A stretch of DNA of 13,359 bases from JBKSMP01 sp964582055 (GTDB lineage: Bacteria > Verrucomicrobiota > Verrucomicrobiia > Opitutales > UBA9783): positions 1-13,359 of the forward strand of contig CAZOPT010000020.1 in the NCBI GenBank assembly GCA_964582055.1, read 5' to 3'. Shown here one piece after another: positions 7,117 to 13,359 of this stretch. The stretch's first letter is position 1; each line of letters opens with the position of its first letter. A program made the translations under genes and the position numbers. A model generated the notes under the pieces. That model was not told the origin of the DNA. It saw only the letters and a program-made list of their open reading frames with translations, and ran no database searches.

Positions 7117-8112
7117 TCAAGGAAGCATTCCAGTTTTACGATAAACCTTTGTCATCATTTTAGAAGCTCGAGCTTGCGCACTGGCTTTTCCTGCAGCTAA
7201 AATAGATTCCAAATAGCTACGATCCTTTACCAACTCCGTATAACGTGTTTGCAAAGGCTTCAAATGTTCAATCACTGCTTCAGCAACACAATTCTTAAAA
7301 TCACCATAATTGTAGGAACCGTATTGGGATTCAATTTCTTCAATCGTTTGATCAGTAATTGCAGCAAGAATTTCAATTAAATTAGTAATACCAGGTTTTG
7401 ATGGATCGCAATAAATTCCACTACCAGAATCTGTAACTGCTGATTTAAACTTCTTTCGAATCTCATCTTCAGATTCAAAAAGGAAAACAACGCCTTTTGG
7501 ATTCGGTTCGGATTTAGACATCTTTTTCTCTGGATTTTGCAAAGAAAATACACGAGCACATGTCTTCAAAATGTAAGGTTCAGGCAACTTGAATGTTTCG
7601 GAATACGCTTGATTGAATTTAGCAGCCAAATCACGCGTTAATTCTACATGTTGCTTTTGATCTTCTCCAACCGGCACACAATCGGCATTGTAAAGCAAAA
7701 TATCAGCAGCCATCAAAATAGGATAATAAAGCAAACCGCTTCCTACAAAATCTTTTGCATCGCTTTTGGCCTTGAACTGGGTCATGCGAAACAATTGGCC
7801 AACTGGAGTTATACATCCCAAAATCCAAGCTAATTCCGTATGGCCAATAACATCTGACTGAGCAAATAAACAACTTCCTTCAGGATCTAAGCCACAAGCC
7901 AAATACTGCGCCAACATGTTGTAGGTATTTTTACGTAATTCGGAAGGATTATAAGGTGGACACGTTATCGAATGCAAATTAGGCAAAAAAAAGAAACACT
8001 CAAAATCTTTTTGCAATTTACACCAATTGCGTACAGCTCCAAGATAATTTCCCAAATGAAACATCCCCGTAGGCTGAGCACCGGTAACAATTACTTTCTT
8101 CTCTGTTTGCAT
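7117..8112 (-). CDS. trpS: Tryptophanyl-tRNA synthetase
   Basis: This enzyme charges tRNA-Trp with tryptophan using ATP. The 331-residue protein has the usual length of bacterial class Ic TrpRS. The HIGH-type motif is PTGMFHLGN (14-22) and the KMSKS loop is intact (197-201). The segment VPVGEDQKQHVELTRDLA (147-164) is the conserved dimer and tryptophan-side region of the family. GGAG about 10 bases before the ATG is a plausible ribosome-binding site. It lies 5 bases after the Asp23-like membrane protein gene and 3 bases before the pseudopilin gene, so it is probably expressed from the long operon. No T-box or trp leader is visible, as there is no room for one. Confidence 0.95.
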   Translation of the reverse strand: MQTEKKVIVTGAQPTGMFHLGNYLGAVRNWCKLQKDFECFFFLPNLHSITCPPYNPSELRKNTYNMLAQYLACGLDPEGSCLFAQSDVIGHTELAWILGCITPVGQLFRMTQFKAKSDAKDFVGSGLLYYPILMAADILLYNADCVPVGEDQKQHVELTRDLAAKFNQAYSETFKLPEPYILKTCARVFSLQNPEKKMSKSEPNPKGVVFLFESEDEIRKKFKSAVTDSGSGIYCDPSKPGITNLIEILAAITDQTIEEIESQYGSYNYGDFKNCVAEAVIEHLKPLQTRYTELVKDRSYLESILAAGKASAQARASKMMTKVYRKTGMLP

Positions 8113-8117
8113 AAAAC

Positions 8118-8561
8118 TTATTCTCCAACTGGCTTGTGCTTAATTAAGCCATCCAAAATGATGTCTACACGCACATACTTGACCACACCGCAATACTTTA
8201 CAATGGCTTGCTGCATACGCTCTTGCAATTGCAATGATAAGGGCTCAAAAGATTGTTCAGGTGTAAGAACAACATATACTTTAACACAAAATAAATTCTT
8301 TTTATTGGCTAATTTTATCTTTTTGATACGAATAACTTCATTTTCAAGCCCTACCGACTCAATTAACTTAAGAATAGCGCTCTTCGTAACAAAAAACTCT
8401 CCAAGCTCATTACTAAAGGTTTTTATAGGCAAAGCATTTAACCGGTGACGTCGTATCGCACAAAAAATAAAGAATAAAACAACAACGCCTAAAACCCATT
8501 CTTTATGCAATACACACGATTCCCACAAATCCGAAAAAAACAAGCCGAAATCAAATGCCAT
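8118..8561 (-). CDS. Membrane-anchored Asp23-like protein (AmaP-like)
   Basis: This 147-residue protein has one membrane helix (~22-37, VLGVVVLFFIFCAI) followed by a basic RRHR patch and a cytoplasmic domain. The C-terminal part (VKVYVVLTPEQSF to YVRVDIILDG, ~90-138) parallels the Asp23 protein encoded just upstream, whose end reads VDRVDVIIDG. It is therefore probably a second, membrane-tethered Asp23-like protein that could recruit the soluble one to the membrane, as AmaP does for Asp23 in Firmicutes. That role is inferred from architecture and adjacency. It starts 2 bases after the Asp23 stop. Family membership is less certain than that of its neighbour. Confidence 0.7.
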   Translation of the reverse strand: MAFDFGLFFSDLWESCVLHKEWVLGVVVLFFIFCAIRRHRLNALPIKTFSNELGEFFVTKSAILKLIESVGLENEVIRIKKIKLANKKNLFCVKVYVVLTPEQSFEPLSLQLQERMQQAIVKYCGVVKYVRVDIILDGLIKHKPVGE

Positions 8562-8563
8562 GA

Positions 8564-8995
8564 TTACGAATTTTCCTCGTCTTTATGGGCTTGAGGAGTA
8601 GGCTCATTTCTTACACCATCAATAATAACATCCACACGATCGACTTGCTTCATCGTCATACGCTGCACATGTTGCGCAACACTTTTTTGGATAGCCTCCC
8701 CCACTTTAGCTAATTCATATCCAAATAATAAATTAACCTTTACCTCAATCACATATTCTCCTACTTCATTCTCTGAAACGCGTACACCACGTTCTGAATC
8801 TTTTTTAGAAAAAATTTCGGTAATTCCTTCAACAAATCCACCACCGACCGAATGAACACCTTCCACATTTTGAGCTGCTAATCGTACGATATTAGCAACC
8901 ACACTATGATTAATTTTTATATCGCCCATTACACTATCATTTCCTTGTACCTTAGGAAATGGAACTTTAACAACATCCTTTGTTTCGTTACTCAT
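8564..8995 (-). CDS. Asp23/Gls24 family envelope stress protein
   Basis: This 143-residue soluble protein has the Asp23 (DUF322) pattern: a start segment GDIKINHSVVANIVRLAAQNVEGVHSV (~25-51), a GGGFVEGI turn, a central strand VIEVKVNLLFGYELAKVGEAIQ (~88-109) and the closing VDRVDVIIDGV (~122-132). Members associate with the membrane and are linked to envelope or alkaline stress, but their biochemical role is poorly known. Its ATG overlaps the accC stop by 4 bases (ATGA), the usual sign of translational coupling. An Asp23 gene next to accB-accC is a recurring arrangement as I recall it, which suggests a link between lipid synthesis and envelope maintenance. The charged tail (HKDEENS) is probably disordered. 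Confidence 0.88.
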   Translation of the reverse strand: MSNETKDVVKVPFPKVQGNDSVMGDIKINHSVVANIVRLAAQNVEGVHSVGGGFVEGITEIFSKKDSERGVRVSENEVGEYVIEVKVNLLFGYELAKVGEAIQKSVAQHVQRMTMKQVDRVDVIIDGVRNEPTPQAHKDEENS

Positions 8996-10365
8996 TGTAT
9001 CCTTTCATTTATTTGCTTAGCGATTCTGGTTAAAAAAGTCTCCATAAATTTAGTGGTAATCTTTCCTTCACGATAAGTTGGATCCAACATAATCTTACTG
9101 CACAAAGGAATCGTCGTCTTAATTCCACGAACAATATACTCCTTCAAAGCACGTTGCATACGATCAATGGCTTCCAAACGTGTACTACCCGTCACAATCA
9201 ATTTACCAATCATACTATCGTAATAAGGAGGAATAGTATAACCACCATACACGTGTGAATCGACCCGAACACCCAATCCACCTGGGGCATAATACAAATC
9301 GATGTGTCCTGGACATGGCATAAAATTCTTTTCTGGATCTTCCGCATTGATACGGCATTCAATCGCATGGCACTTACAAACAATATCTTTTTGTTTTAAA
9401 GTAAGCTTTTCGCCATTTGCAATTCGCAATTGCCACTTAACCAAATCAATTCCCATGGCTTCTTCAGTCACAGTATGCTCGACTTGAATACGGGTATTCA
9501 TCTCGATAAAATAGAAATTACCATACTTATCGACCAAGAATTCTATGGTCCCGACCCCTTCATAATCACAAGCTTTTGTTAATTTAACAACTGCTTGCCC
9601 CATTTTTTCACGCAACTTATCGTCTAAAATAATAGAAGGCGCTTCTTCAATCAATTTCTGATAATGGCGTTGCAAAGAACAGTCACGTTCACCTAAATGA
9701 ATTACATTCCCATAAGCATCTGCCAAAATTTGAAATTCAATATGGCGTGGTTCTTCGATGTATTTCTCCACATAAACTGCACCGTTATTAAAAGCCTTTT
9801 CAGCTTCAATCTGAGCCGTTCGAAATTCCTTAGCAAAAGCAACCGCATTGTGAGCAATACGCATACCTTTTCCACCACCACCCGCAGCTGCCTTAATAAT
9901 AACCGGGTAACCAATCTTGTTGGCAATTTTTAAACCTTCCTTTTCATCGGTAATGGTATCTTCACTTCCGGGAACGGTTGGAACACCCGCTTTTATGGCA
10001 ACTTGTCGTGCCAAAATTTTGTCCCCCATCTTTCGAATTGTTTTAGAGGAAGGTCCAATAAATTTTAAATTACAAGCTTCACATTGTTCCGCAAATGTCG
10101 CATTTTCCGCTAAAAAACCATAACCTGGATGAATCGCATCCACATCACCCAATTCTGCAGCACTTAAAATACGATCGGCTTTTAAATAACTCTGAGTTGC
10201 TGGTGCAGGTCCAATACAAATAGCCTCATCAGCCAATTGAACCGCTAATGCTTGCTCATCTGCTTCAGAATAAACTGCTAAGGTCTTAATGCCCAATTCT
10301 CGACAAGCACGTACAACTCGAAGCGCAATTTCCCCACGATTGGCAATTAAAACTTTACGAATCAT
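8992..10365 (-). CDS. accC: Biotin carboxylase subunit of acetyl-CoA carboxylase
   Basis: AccC carboxylates the biotin on AccB using ATP and bicarbonate, the first half-reaction of malonyl-CoA formation for fatty-acid synthesis. The 457 residues match the ~450 of the family. Visible features are the N-terminal KVLIANRGEIALRV, ATP-grasp residues K116 (MGDK) and K159, the glycine-rich loop GGGGKGMR (162-169), H208, and the active-site stretch EMNTRIQVEH (288-297) with E288, N290 and R292. The position after VEH is Thr rather than the Pro of E. coli; this is common variation. It starts 2 bases after the accB stop and overlaps the Asp23 gene by 4 bases. The carboxyltransferase genes accA and accD are not in the window. 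Confidence 0.96.
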   Translation of the reverse strand: MIRKVLIANRGEIALRVVRACRELGIKTLAVYSEADEQALAVQLADEAICIGPAPATQSYLKADRILSAAELGDVDAIHPGYGFLAENATFAEQCEACNLKFIGPSSKTIRKMGDKILARQVAIKAGVPTVPGSEDTITDEKEGLKIANKIGYPVIIKAAAGGGGKGMRIAHNAVAFAKEFRTAQIEAEKAFNNGAVYVEKYIEEPRHIEFQILADAYGNVIHLGERDCSLQRHYQKLIEEAPSIILDDKLREKMGQAVVKLTKACDYEGVGTIEFLVDKYGNFYFIEMNTRIQVEHTVTEEAMGIDLVKWQLRIANGEKLTLKQKDIVCKCHAIECRINAEDPEKNFMPCPGHIDLYYAPGGLGVRVDSHVYGGYTIPPYYDSMIGKLIVTGSTRLEAIDRMQRALKEYIVRGIKTTIPLCSKIMLDPTYREGKITTKFMETFLTRIAKQINERIQ

Positions 10366-10367
10366 AC

Positions 10368-10844
10368 TTAACCCAAACGAACTTTAAACAAGGGCTGACC
10401 GTATTCAACCGGCGAACCATTTTTAACTAAAACTTCCACCACCGTACCTACACAATCCGCATGCACTTCATTCATAACCTTCATGGCTTCTAAAATACAA
10501 ACAATGCTATCCTGCGACACCTGAACACCATCCGTCACAAAAGGAGCACTATCAGGAGTCGGAGCTGAATAAAACGTACCTACCATTGGAGATTTGATGA
10601 TAAAAAGATTTTTTTCATCGACTGGAGCTGCAGCAACTGGAGCCGGAACTTCAGAAGGCAAAATAGGTGCTTGTGTAAAAGGAACGGGATGCGGAAGTGC
10701 TGCTTGAGGCATGGAAACAACTGCTGGAACCTTAGATTCACGTTTTAAGGACAATTTTAAATTTTCTTCTTCAAGGCTTAATTCAGCAATCCCTGAAGCT
10801 TCCATTAACTTTACAATTTCTTGTAATTCTTGAACTTTCATCAT
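10368..10844 (-). CDS. accB: Biotin carboxyl carrier protein of acetyl-CoA carboxylase
   Basis: AccB carries the biotin that AccC carboxylates and that AccAD uses to carboxylate acetyl-CoA. The 158 residues comprise an N-terminal helical domain (1-36), an Ala/Pro-rich flexible linker (~39-75) and a biotinyl domain (~80-158). The biotinylated lysine is K122 in the hallmark EAMKVMNEV (119-127). The segment SPMVGTFYSAPTPDSAPFV (85-103) contains the 'thumb' typical of acetyl-CoA carboxylase BCCPs. The gene begins with two adjacent ATG codons. It lies 24 bases after the HtrA-like gene with no terminator in between, and 2 bases before accC, so it sits inside the sigma-factor operon or uses a promoter within the preceding gene. 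Confidence 0.95.
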   Translation of the reverse strand: MMKVQELQEIVKLMEASGIAELSLEEENLKLSLKRESKVPAVVSMPQAALPHPVPFTQAPILPSEVPAPVAAAPVDEKNLFIIKSPMVGTFYSAPTPDSAPFVTDGVQVSQDSIVCILEAMKVMNEVHADCVGTVVEVLVKNGSPVEYGQPLFKVRLG

Positions 10845-10868
10845 AATAAAACAACTAATACTTACCGT

Positions 10869-11840
10869 TTAATTTTTCGGACTCCATTCCTCCGTAACCA
10901 AATTACATTGTACTTGCTTACTACTTTCTCTTAAAACATCAAATTGAAAGGTTTGTTGTGGCTGTGCTGCAAACATAAAGTTTTTCAAAATTTCCCGAGA
11001 AAAAATTGCTTCACCATTGCAATTTAACAAAATATCATCTTTTTGAAAACCGGCACGTGCAGCTGGCGAATTAGGAATAACATCCATTATTTGCAAACAA
11101 TTAACAGAACGCTTTCGATCCCAAACAACCGTTGTATTAAGCCCTACATAGCCATACCGAACACGTCCAAAAATAAGTAAATCTGAAAACACGCGATACA
11201 AAGCCCAAGCCGGCATAAAATAGGTTTCCTTAGTGTCTTCTAAAGCATGTAAAAGCATTCCAACGAATTCACCTTTCAGAGTGAAAATAGCCCCGCCACA
11301 ATCGCCTCCATCAATGGACAGATTGCTACGAATCAAGGTAATTGGCCACTCAATATCAAAATAACGATCGTTATGGCCTGTCACAAAACCTATTTGTGGT
11401 GTAACATTAAGCCCTAACTTATACGACAAACTCACTAAATCCTCCCCTATTTCGGGTATATCCGCTTCACCTCTTAAAACAATTACACGCTTCACAAAGG
11501 CTTTCAGATCGTCTTTTTTGTCAAATTTTACCTTTAAAAGCGTTATTTGTGTACGAGGATCTTCACCTAACTTCTCTGCAACTATTAAATGACTCTCTTT
11601 TTCTATAAAAAATTTGTCACCACCTATAGCTGTCGTCAGAACGTGCCCCTCATCGCTGACAAAAAATCCGGAAGTAAACTGTGTTTTTCCTTCTTTTTCA
11701 TAACGCACACCGACAACACAAGTTGCATATTCTGCGAAGAAATCTTTTAAATTAAATGCACTAAAAGAACAAATACAGGTATTTAGAAAAAACCAATTCA
11801 ACAAGCAATATTTTAAATAACGGAAGTGATTCTTTTGCAT
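10869..11840 (-). CDS. HtrA/DegS-like PDZ protein with lost catalytic triad (probable pseudoprotease)
   Basis: The fold is that of an exported S1C protease: signal peptide or anchor (1-28, possible cut after SFSA), trypsin-like domain (~35-215) and one PDZ domain (~228-305; IPNSPAARAGFQKDDILLNCNG). The layout resembles DegS. Aligned by eye with HtrA, all three catalytic residues are replaced: the His of TNNHVV is Ile in TTAIGG (I72), the Asp of DPRSDIAL is Gln in DPRTQITL (Q98), and the Ser of GNSGG is Cys in GDCGG (C181). The surrounding framework is kept, so this looks like a selected pseudoenzyme rather than decay. I chose ATG at 11840, 2 bases after the anti-sigma stop; a TTG at 11858 would add 6 hydrophobic residues. 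It may sense or bind misfolded envelope proteins and act on the adjacent sigma/anti-sigma pair. Confidence 0.8.
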   Translation of the reverse strand: MQKNHFRYLKYCLLNWFFLNTCICSFSAFNLKDFFAEYATCVVGVRYEKEGKTQFTSGFFVSDEGHVLTTAIGGDKFFIEKESHLIVAEKLGEDPRTQITLLKVKFDKKDDLKAFVKRVIVLRGEADIPEIGEDLVSLSYKLGLNVTPQIGFVTGHNDRYFDIEWPITLIRSNLSIDGGDCGGAIFTLKGEFVGMLLHALEDTKETYFMPAWALYRVFSDLLIFGRVRYGYVGLNTTVVWDRKRSVNCLQIMDVIPNSPAARAGFQKDDILLNCNGEAIFSREILKNFMFAAQPQQTFQFDVLRESSKQVQCNLVTEEWSPKN

Positions 11841-11842
11841 CA

Positions 11843-12244
11843 CTAAAAAGAAAAACAATTCGGTGCAGCTGACGCAATCATTTTTTTACAAATTACACTT
11901 TTAGTAGAAACAATAGGCGCATTATCATTCGCTTGCAAACGAGAAGATTGACATGATTCTATTGATGTAATCGGTTGAAAAGCAACAAAACGCTGACTAT
12001 TATTTTTAGATAAATAAGAAACACTTAACATAAGCGCCAAAGCACAAGAAGCTGCAATCGGCACCCATTGCTTCCATAAACGTACAAGTAAATCTTTTAT
12101 TGGAGAGTAAACAAGTACGGATTCCCCTTCCAAGCGTGCTTGTAGTTTAGCATCAAACTGCCCCCAAAAAGCTTCTGACGGCTCTTCAGCACGTTTTAAT
12201 TGCAATAATTCTTCTAAGTTCCACCTTGCGTTATCTTTACTCAT
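11843..12244 (-). CDS. Single-pass membrane protein, probable anti-sigma factor
   Basis: This 133-residue protein has a cytoplasmic N-terminal half, one membrane helix (~60-79, WVPIAASCALALMLSVSYL) and a short extracytoplasmic tail with three cysteines (C98, C119, C130). The N-terminus (WNLEELLQLKRAEEPSEAFW, 8-27) resembles small proteins that follow ECF sigma genes in Verrucomicrobiota, as recalled and not searched. It has no HxxxCxxC zinc motif, so it is not a ZAS-type anti-sigma. The anti-sigma role is inferred from topology and from its 8-base overlap with the sigma gene, which implies coupled, stoichiometric synthesis. The extracytoplasmic tail would be the natural input site for a signal, possibly through the HtrA-like protein encoded next. 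Confidence 0.6.
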   Translation of the reverse strand: MSKDNARWNLEELLQLKRAEEPSEAFWGQFDAKLQARLEGESVLVYSPIKDLLVRLWKQWVPIAASCALALMLSVSYLSKNNSQRFVAFQPITSIESCQSSRLQANDNAPIVSTKSVICKKMIASAAPNCFSF

Positions 12245-12860
12245 CTTTCTTTAAATACTCTGCTAACAATTGCTTTAATTGCTCTTTTGCATAATGCAAA
12301 CGTGAACGAACGGTCCCCTCTGAACACTTTAATGTTCGCGCGATTTCAGCGTGACTCATTCCTTCAATCTCGAACAAAACAACAACTGTTCTATGATTAA
12401 GAGACAACTTTTGAAGCGATTCGTTCAATTTTTCTTGTAATTCTTTCAATAAAGTTGCTTGATCGCCCTTTTCTCCATCCGAAAATGTCGCCAAAAAAGA
12501 CGTTAAGGATTCATTGGTATTCAAATCTTCCAGGCTTAATTTCGTTTGTTTACGAACTTTTTTCAAAAATGTAATCGTCGTATTAACGGTAATACGATAA
12601 AGCCAAGTATAAAATCGAGAATCCCCTTTAAACGATGCTATTGAACGAAAAGCTTTTACAAAAACATCTTGGAGCAAATCTGCTGCATCTTCACGATTAC
12701 TCGTCATATTATAAATAATACAAAAAAGACGTCGTTGATACTTGCGAACAAAAAAATCAAATGCACGACGGTTCCCTTCCTTAAATTTCAAAAGCCACTC
12801 AAGATCTTCTCGATCGGATTCCTCCGCTTGCAATAAATTCTCTTGTTCTTCTTCCGTCAT
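12237..12860 (-). CDS. ECF-type RNA polymerase sigma factor (RpoE-like)
   Basis: This 207-residue group 4 sigma factor contains only regions 2 and 4. Region 2 (~33-103) includes FDFFVRKYQRRLFCIIYNMT, DAADLLQDVFVKAFRSI and FYTWLYRITVN, the core-binding and -10 recognition parts. Region 4 (~145-198) ends in the helix-turn-helix GMSHAEIARTLKCSEGTVRSRL, which reads the -35 element. The first ~18 residues are acidic and Glu-rich. It is the first gene of the nine-gene minus operon and overlaps the putative anti-sigma gene by 8 bases. ECF factors often drive their own operon; I could not identify a convincing ECF promoter in the 157 bases upstream. TGACGC (12860-12865) and GCGTCA (12895-12900) form a spaced inverted pair near the start. 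Confidence 0.93.
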   Translation of the reverse strand: MTEEEQENLLQAEESDREDLEWLLKFKEGNRRAFDFFVRKYQRRLFCIIYNMTSNREDAADLLQDVFVKAFRSIASFKGDSRFYTWLYRITVNTTITFLKKVRKQTKLSLEDLNTNESLTSFLATFSDGEKGDQATLLKELQEKLNESLQKLSLNHRTVVVLFEIEGMSHAEIARTLKCSEGTVRSRLHYAKEQLKQLLAEYLKKDE

Positions 12861-12950
12861 GACGCTATTTAAAAGGTTACAAACTCCACTCTTTGCGTCA
12901 ATTAAAAAGCTATTAATCTAGGCAAGTTAAATTTTCTTGATGTTAAAATC

Positions 12951-12971
12951 TTTGATTTCGCTAAAATCAAA
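12951..12971. repeat. Perfect inverted repeat in the divergent sigma/algI intergenic region
   Basis: TTTGATTT (12951-12958) and AAATCAAA (12964-12971) are perfect 8-base arms around a 5-base centre, CGCTA. No T-run follows on plus, so it is not a classic terminator. It could be an operator: it overlaps a weak possible promoter towards the AlgI-like gene (TTGATG 12937-12942, 19-base spacer, TAAAAT 12962-12967). The rest of 12861-13017 is AT-rich with no other clear signal except the A-tract. Confidence 0.55.
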
Positions 12972-12984
12972 CAAAAGCTTCTTG

Positions 12985-12998
12985 AAAAAAAAAAAAAA
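12985..12998 (+). repeat. 14-base poly-A tract upstream of the AlgI-like gene
   Basis: Fourteen consecutive A residues follow CTTG and precede GG, 19 bases before the ATG at 13018. Tracts of this length are slippage-prone, so length variation could alter expression of the downstream gene. It could also be a simple compositional product of the AT-rich genome or a sequencing error. Confidence 0.9.
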
Positions 12999-13017
12999 GG
13001 CTTTTAAATGATCCATA

Positions 13018-13359
13018 ATGTTATTTTGTGATCCCATTTATTTTTGTCTTTTATTGCCATTAACAGCGATTGTTTACTGGAGGGTTATTGCTAAAAAGCA
13101 TTTTGCATTGGCAATTCCTGTTCTAATTTTAGCGTCGATTATTTTTTACGTTACATGGAGCTGGAAATTTTTCATTCTATTATGTTTTTCTGCTACAGTT
13201 AATTATTGTATCGGTTACAACCTATTAAAATCTCAAAAACCAGGTAAAATTTTACTAATACTAGGCATCCTTTTTAACTTAGGACTACTAGGTTATTTTA
13301 AATATTTTAATTTTTTTATCAATAATTGTAACGTTTTCTTTGGAACTCACTTCCAATTC
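13018..13359 (+). CDS. AlgI-like membrane-bound O-acyltransferase (MBOAT), 3' end outside window
   Basis: A reading frame of 114 codons runs open from ATG at 13018 to the right edge. An in-frame TGA at 13009-13011 makes this the first possible start. The translation starts MLFCDPIYFCLLLPLTAIVY and shows about three membrane helices. The stretch ILFNLGLLGYFKYFNFFI (~85-102) is the characteristic AlgI/DltB-family segment (compare 'VNLCILGYFKYANF' in Pseudomonas AlgI, from memory). MBOAT proteins of this group move acetyl groups across the membrane onto surface polysaccharides. The catalytic histidine region lies beyond the window. It is divergent from the sigma operon. The nearest Shine-Dalgarno-like AAGG (12997-13000) is 17 bases away, which is unusually far. 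Confidence 0.85.
   Translation, partial: MLFCDPIYFCLLLPLTAIVYWRVIAKKHFALAIPVLILASIIFYVTWSWKFFILLCFSATVNYCIGYNLLKSQKPGKILLILGILFNLGLLGYFKYFNFFINNCNVFFGTHFQF

Noticed and set aside
9697..9933. Overlapping open frames on both strands inside accC, trpS and other long genes
   Set aside because: They are shadows of well-supported genes, with no family signature and no separate start signals.
8992..10365. Thr instead of Pro after VEH in the AccC active-site stretch as a functional anomaly
   Set aside because: The position varies among bacterial biotin carboxylases, and all catalytic residues around it are present.
12860..12901. TTGACG (minus, 12901-12896) as the -35 box of the sigma gene promoter
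   Set aside because: No acceptable -10 box lies 16-18 bases downstream, and no ECF-type promoter was convincing either.
12973..13006. Hairpin AAAAGC/GCTTTT around the poly-A tract as a terminator
   Set aside because: The stem is only 6 weak pairs with a loop of about 20 bases, and no T-run follows.

Overview
This AT-rich window looks like a chromosomal segment of a Gram-negative bacterium of the PVC group, most plausibly a Verrucomicrobiota (Opitutia/Puniceicoccales-like) lineage. The reasons are the combination of type III secretion export genes, a CHASE2 adenylate cyclase, an Asp23 pair directly behind accB-accC, and an ECF sigma factor followed by a small membrane protein whose N-terminus (LEELLQLKRAEEP...FW..FD) resembles, from memory, proteins found after RpoE-like factors in Verrucomicrobiota. 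The taxonomic call is inference. Secretion genes and low GC would suit a host-associated life style.

Layout. (1) 3-1367 (+): the 3' part of a membrane protein that enters from the left edge. The visible start is the likely last helix of a sodium:solute symporter, followed by six membrane helices and a degenerate histidine kinase core. It ends at a hairpin shared with the convergent next block. (2) 5966-1461 (-): a CHASE2-class III adenylate cyclase, then sctS, sctT and sctU, the inner-membrane export gate and switch protein of a type III secretion system. sctR is not in the window. A promoter-like sequence placed to give a leaderless sctS transcript separates the cyclase from sctS. (3) 6047-6556 (+): tadA, divergent from the cyclase. 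(4) 12860-6661 (-): nine genes spaced from an 8-base overlap to a 24-base gap, so probably one operon: ECF sigma factor, membrane anti-sigma candidate, HtrA-fold protein lacking the whole catalytic triad, accB, accC, Asp23 protein, a membrane-anchored Asp23-like protein, trpS and a pseudopilin. It ends at a hairpin facing tadA. (5) 13018-13359 (+): the 5' part of an AlgI-like MBOAT O-acyltransferase gene, divergent from the sigma operon across 157 bases that hold a perfect inverted repeat and a 14-A tract.

Functionally, the large operon joins an envelope-stress regulatory trio to membrane lipid synthesis (acetyl-CoA carboxylase), envelope-associated Asp23 proteins and tRNA charging. The cyclase-sctSTU block places a cAMP-producing membrane sensor next to virulence or symbiosis secretion genes. 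No tRNA, rRNA, CRISPR array or insertion sequence was seen. No stretch longer than 300 bases lacks a gene.
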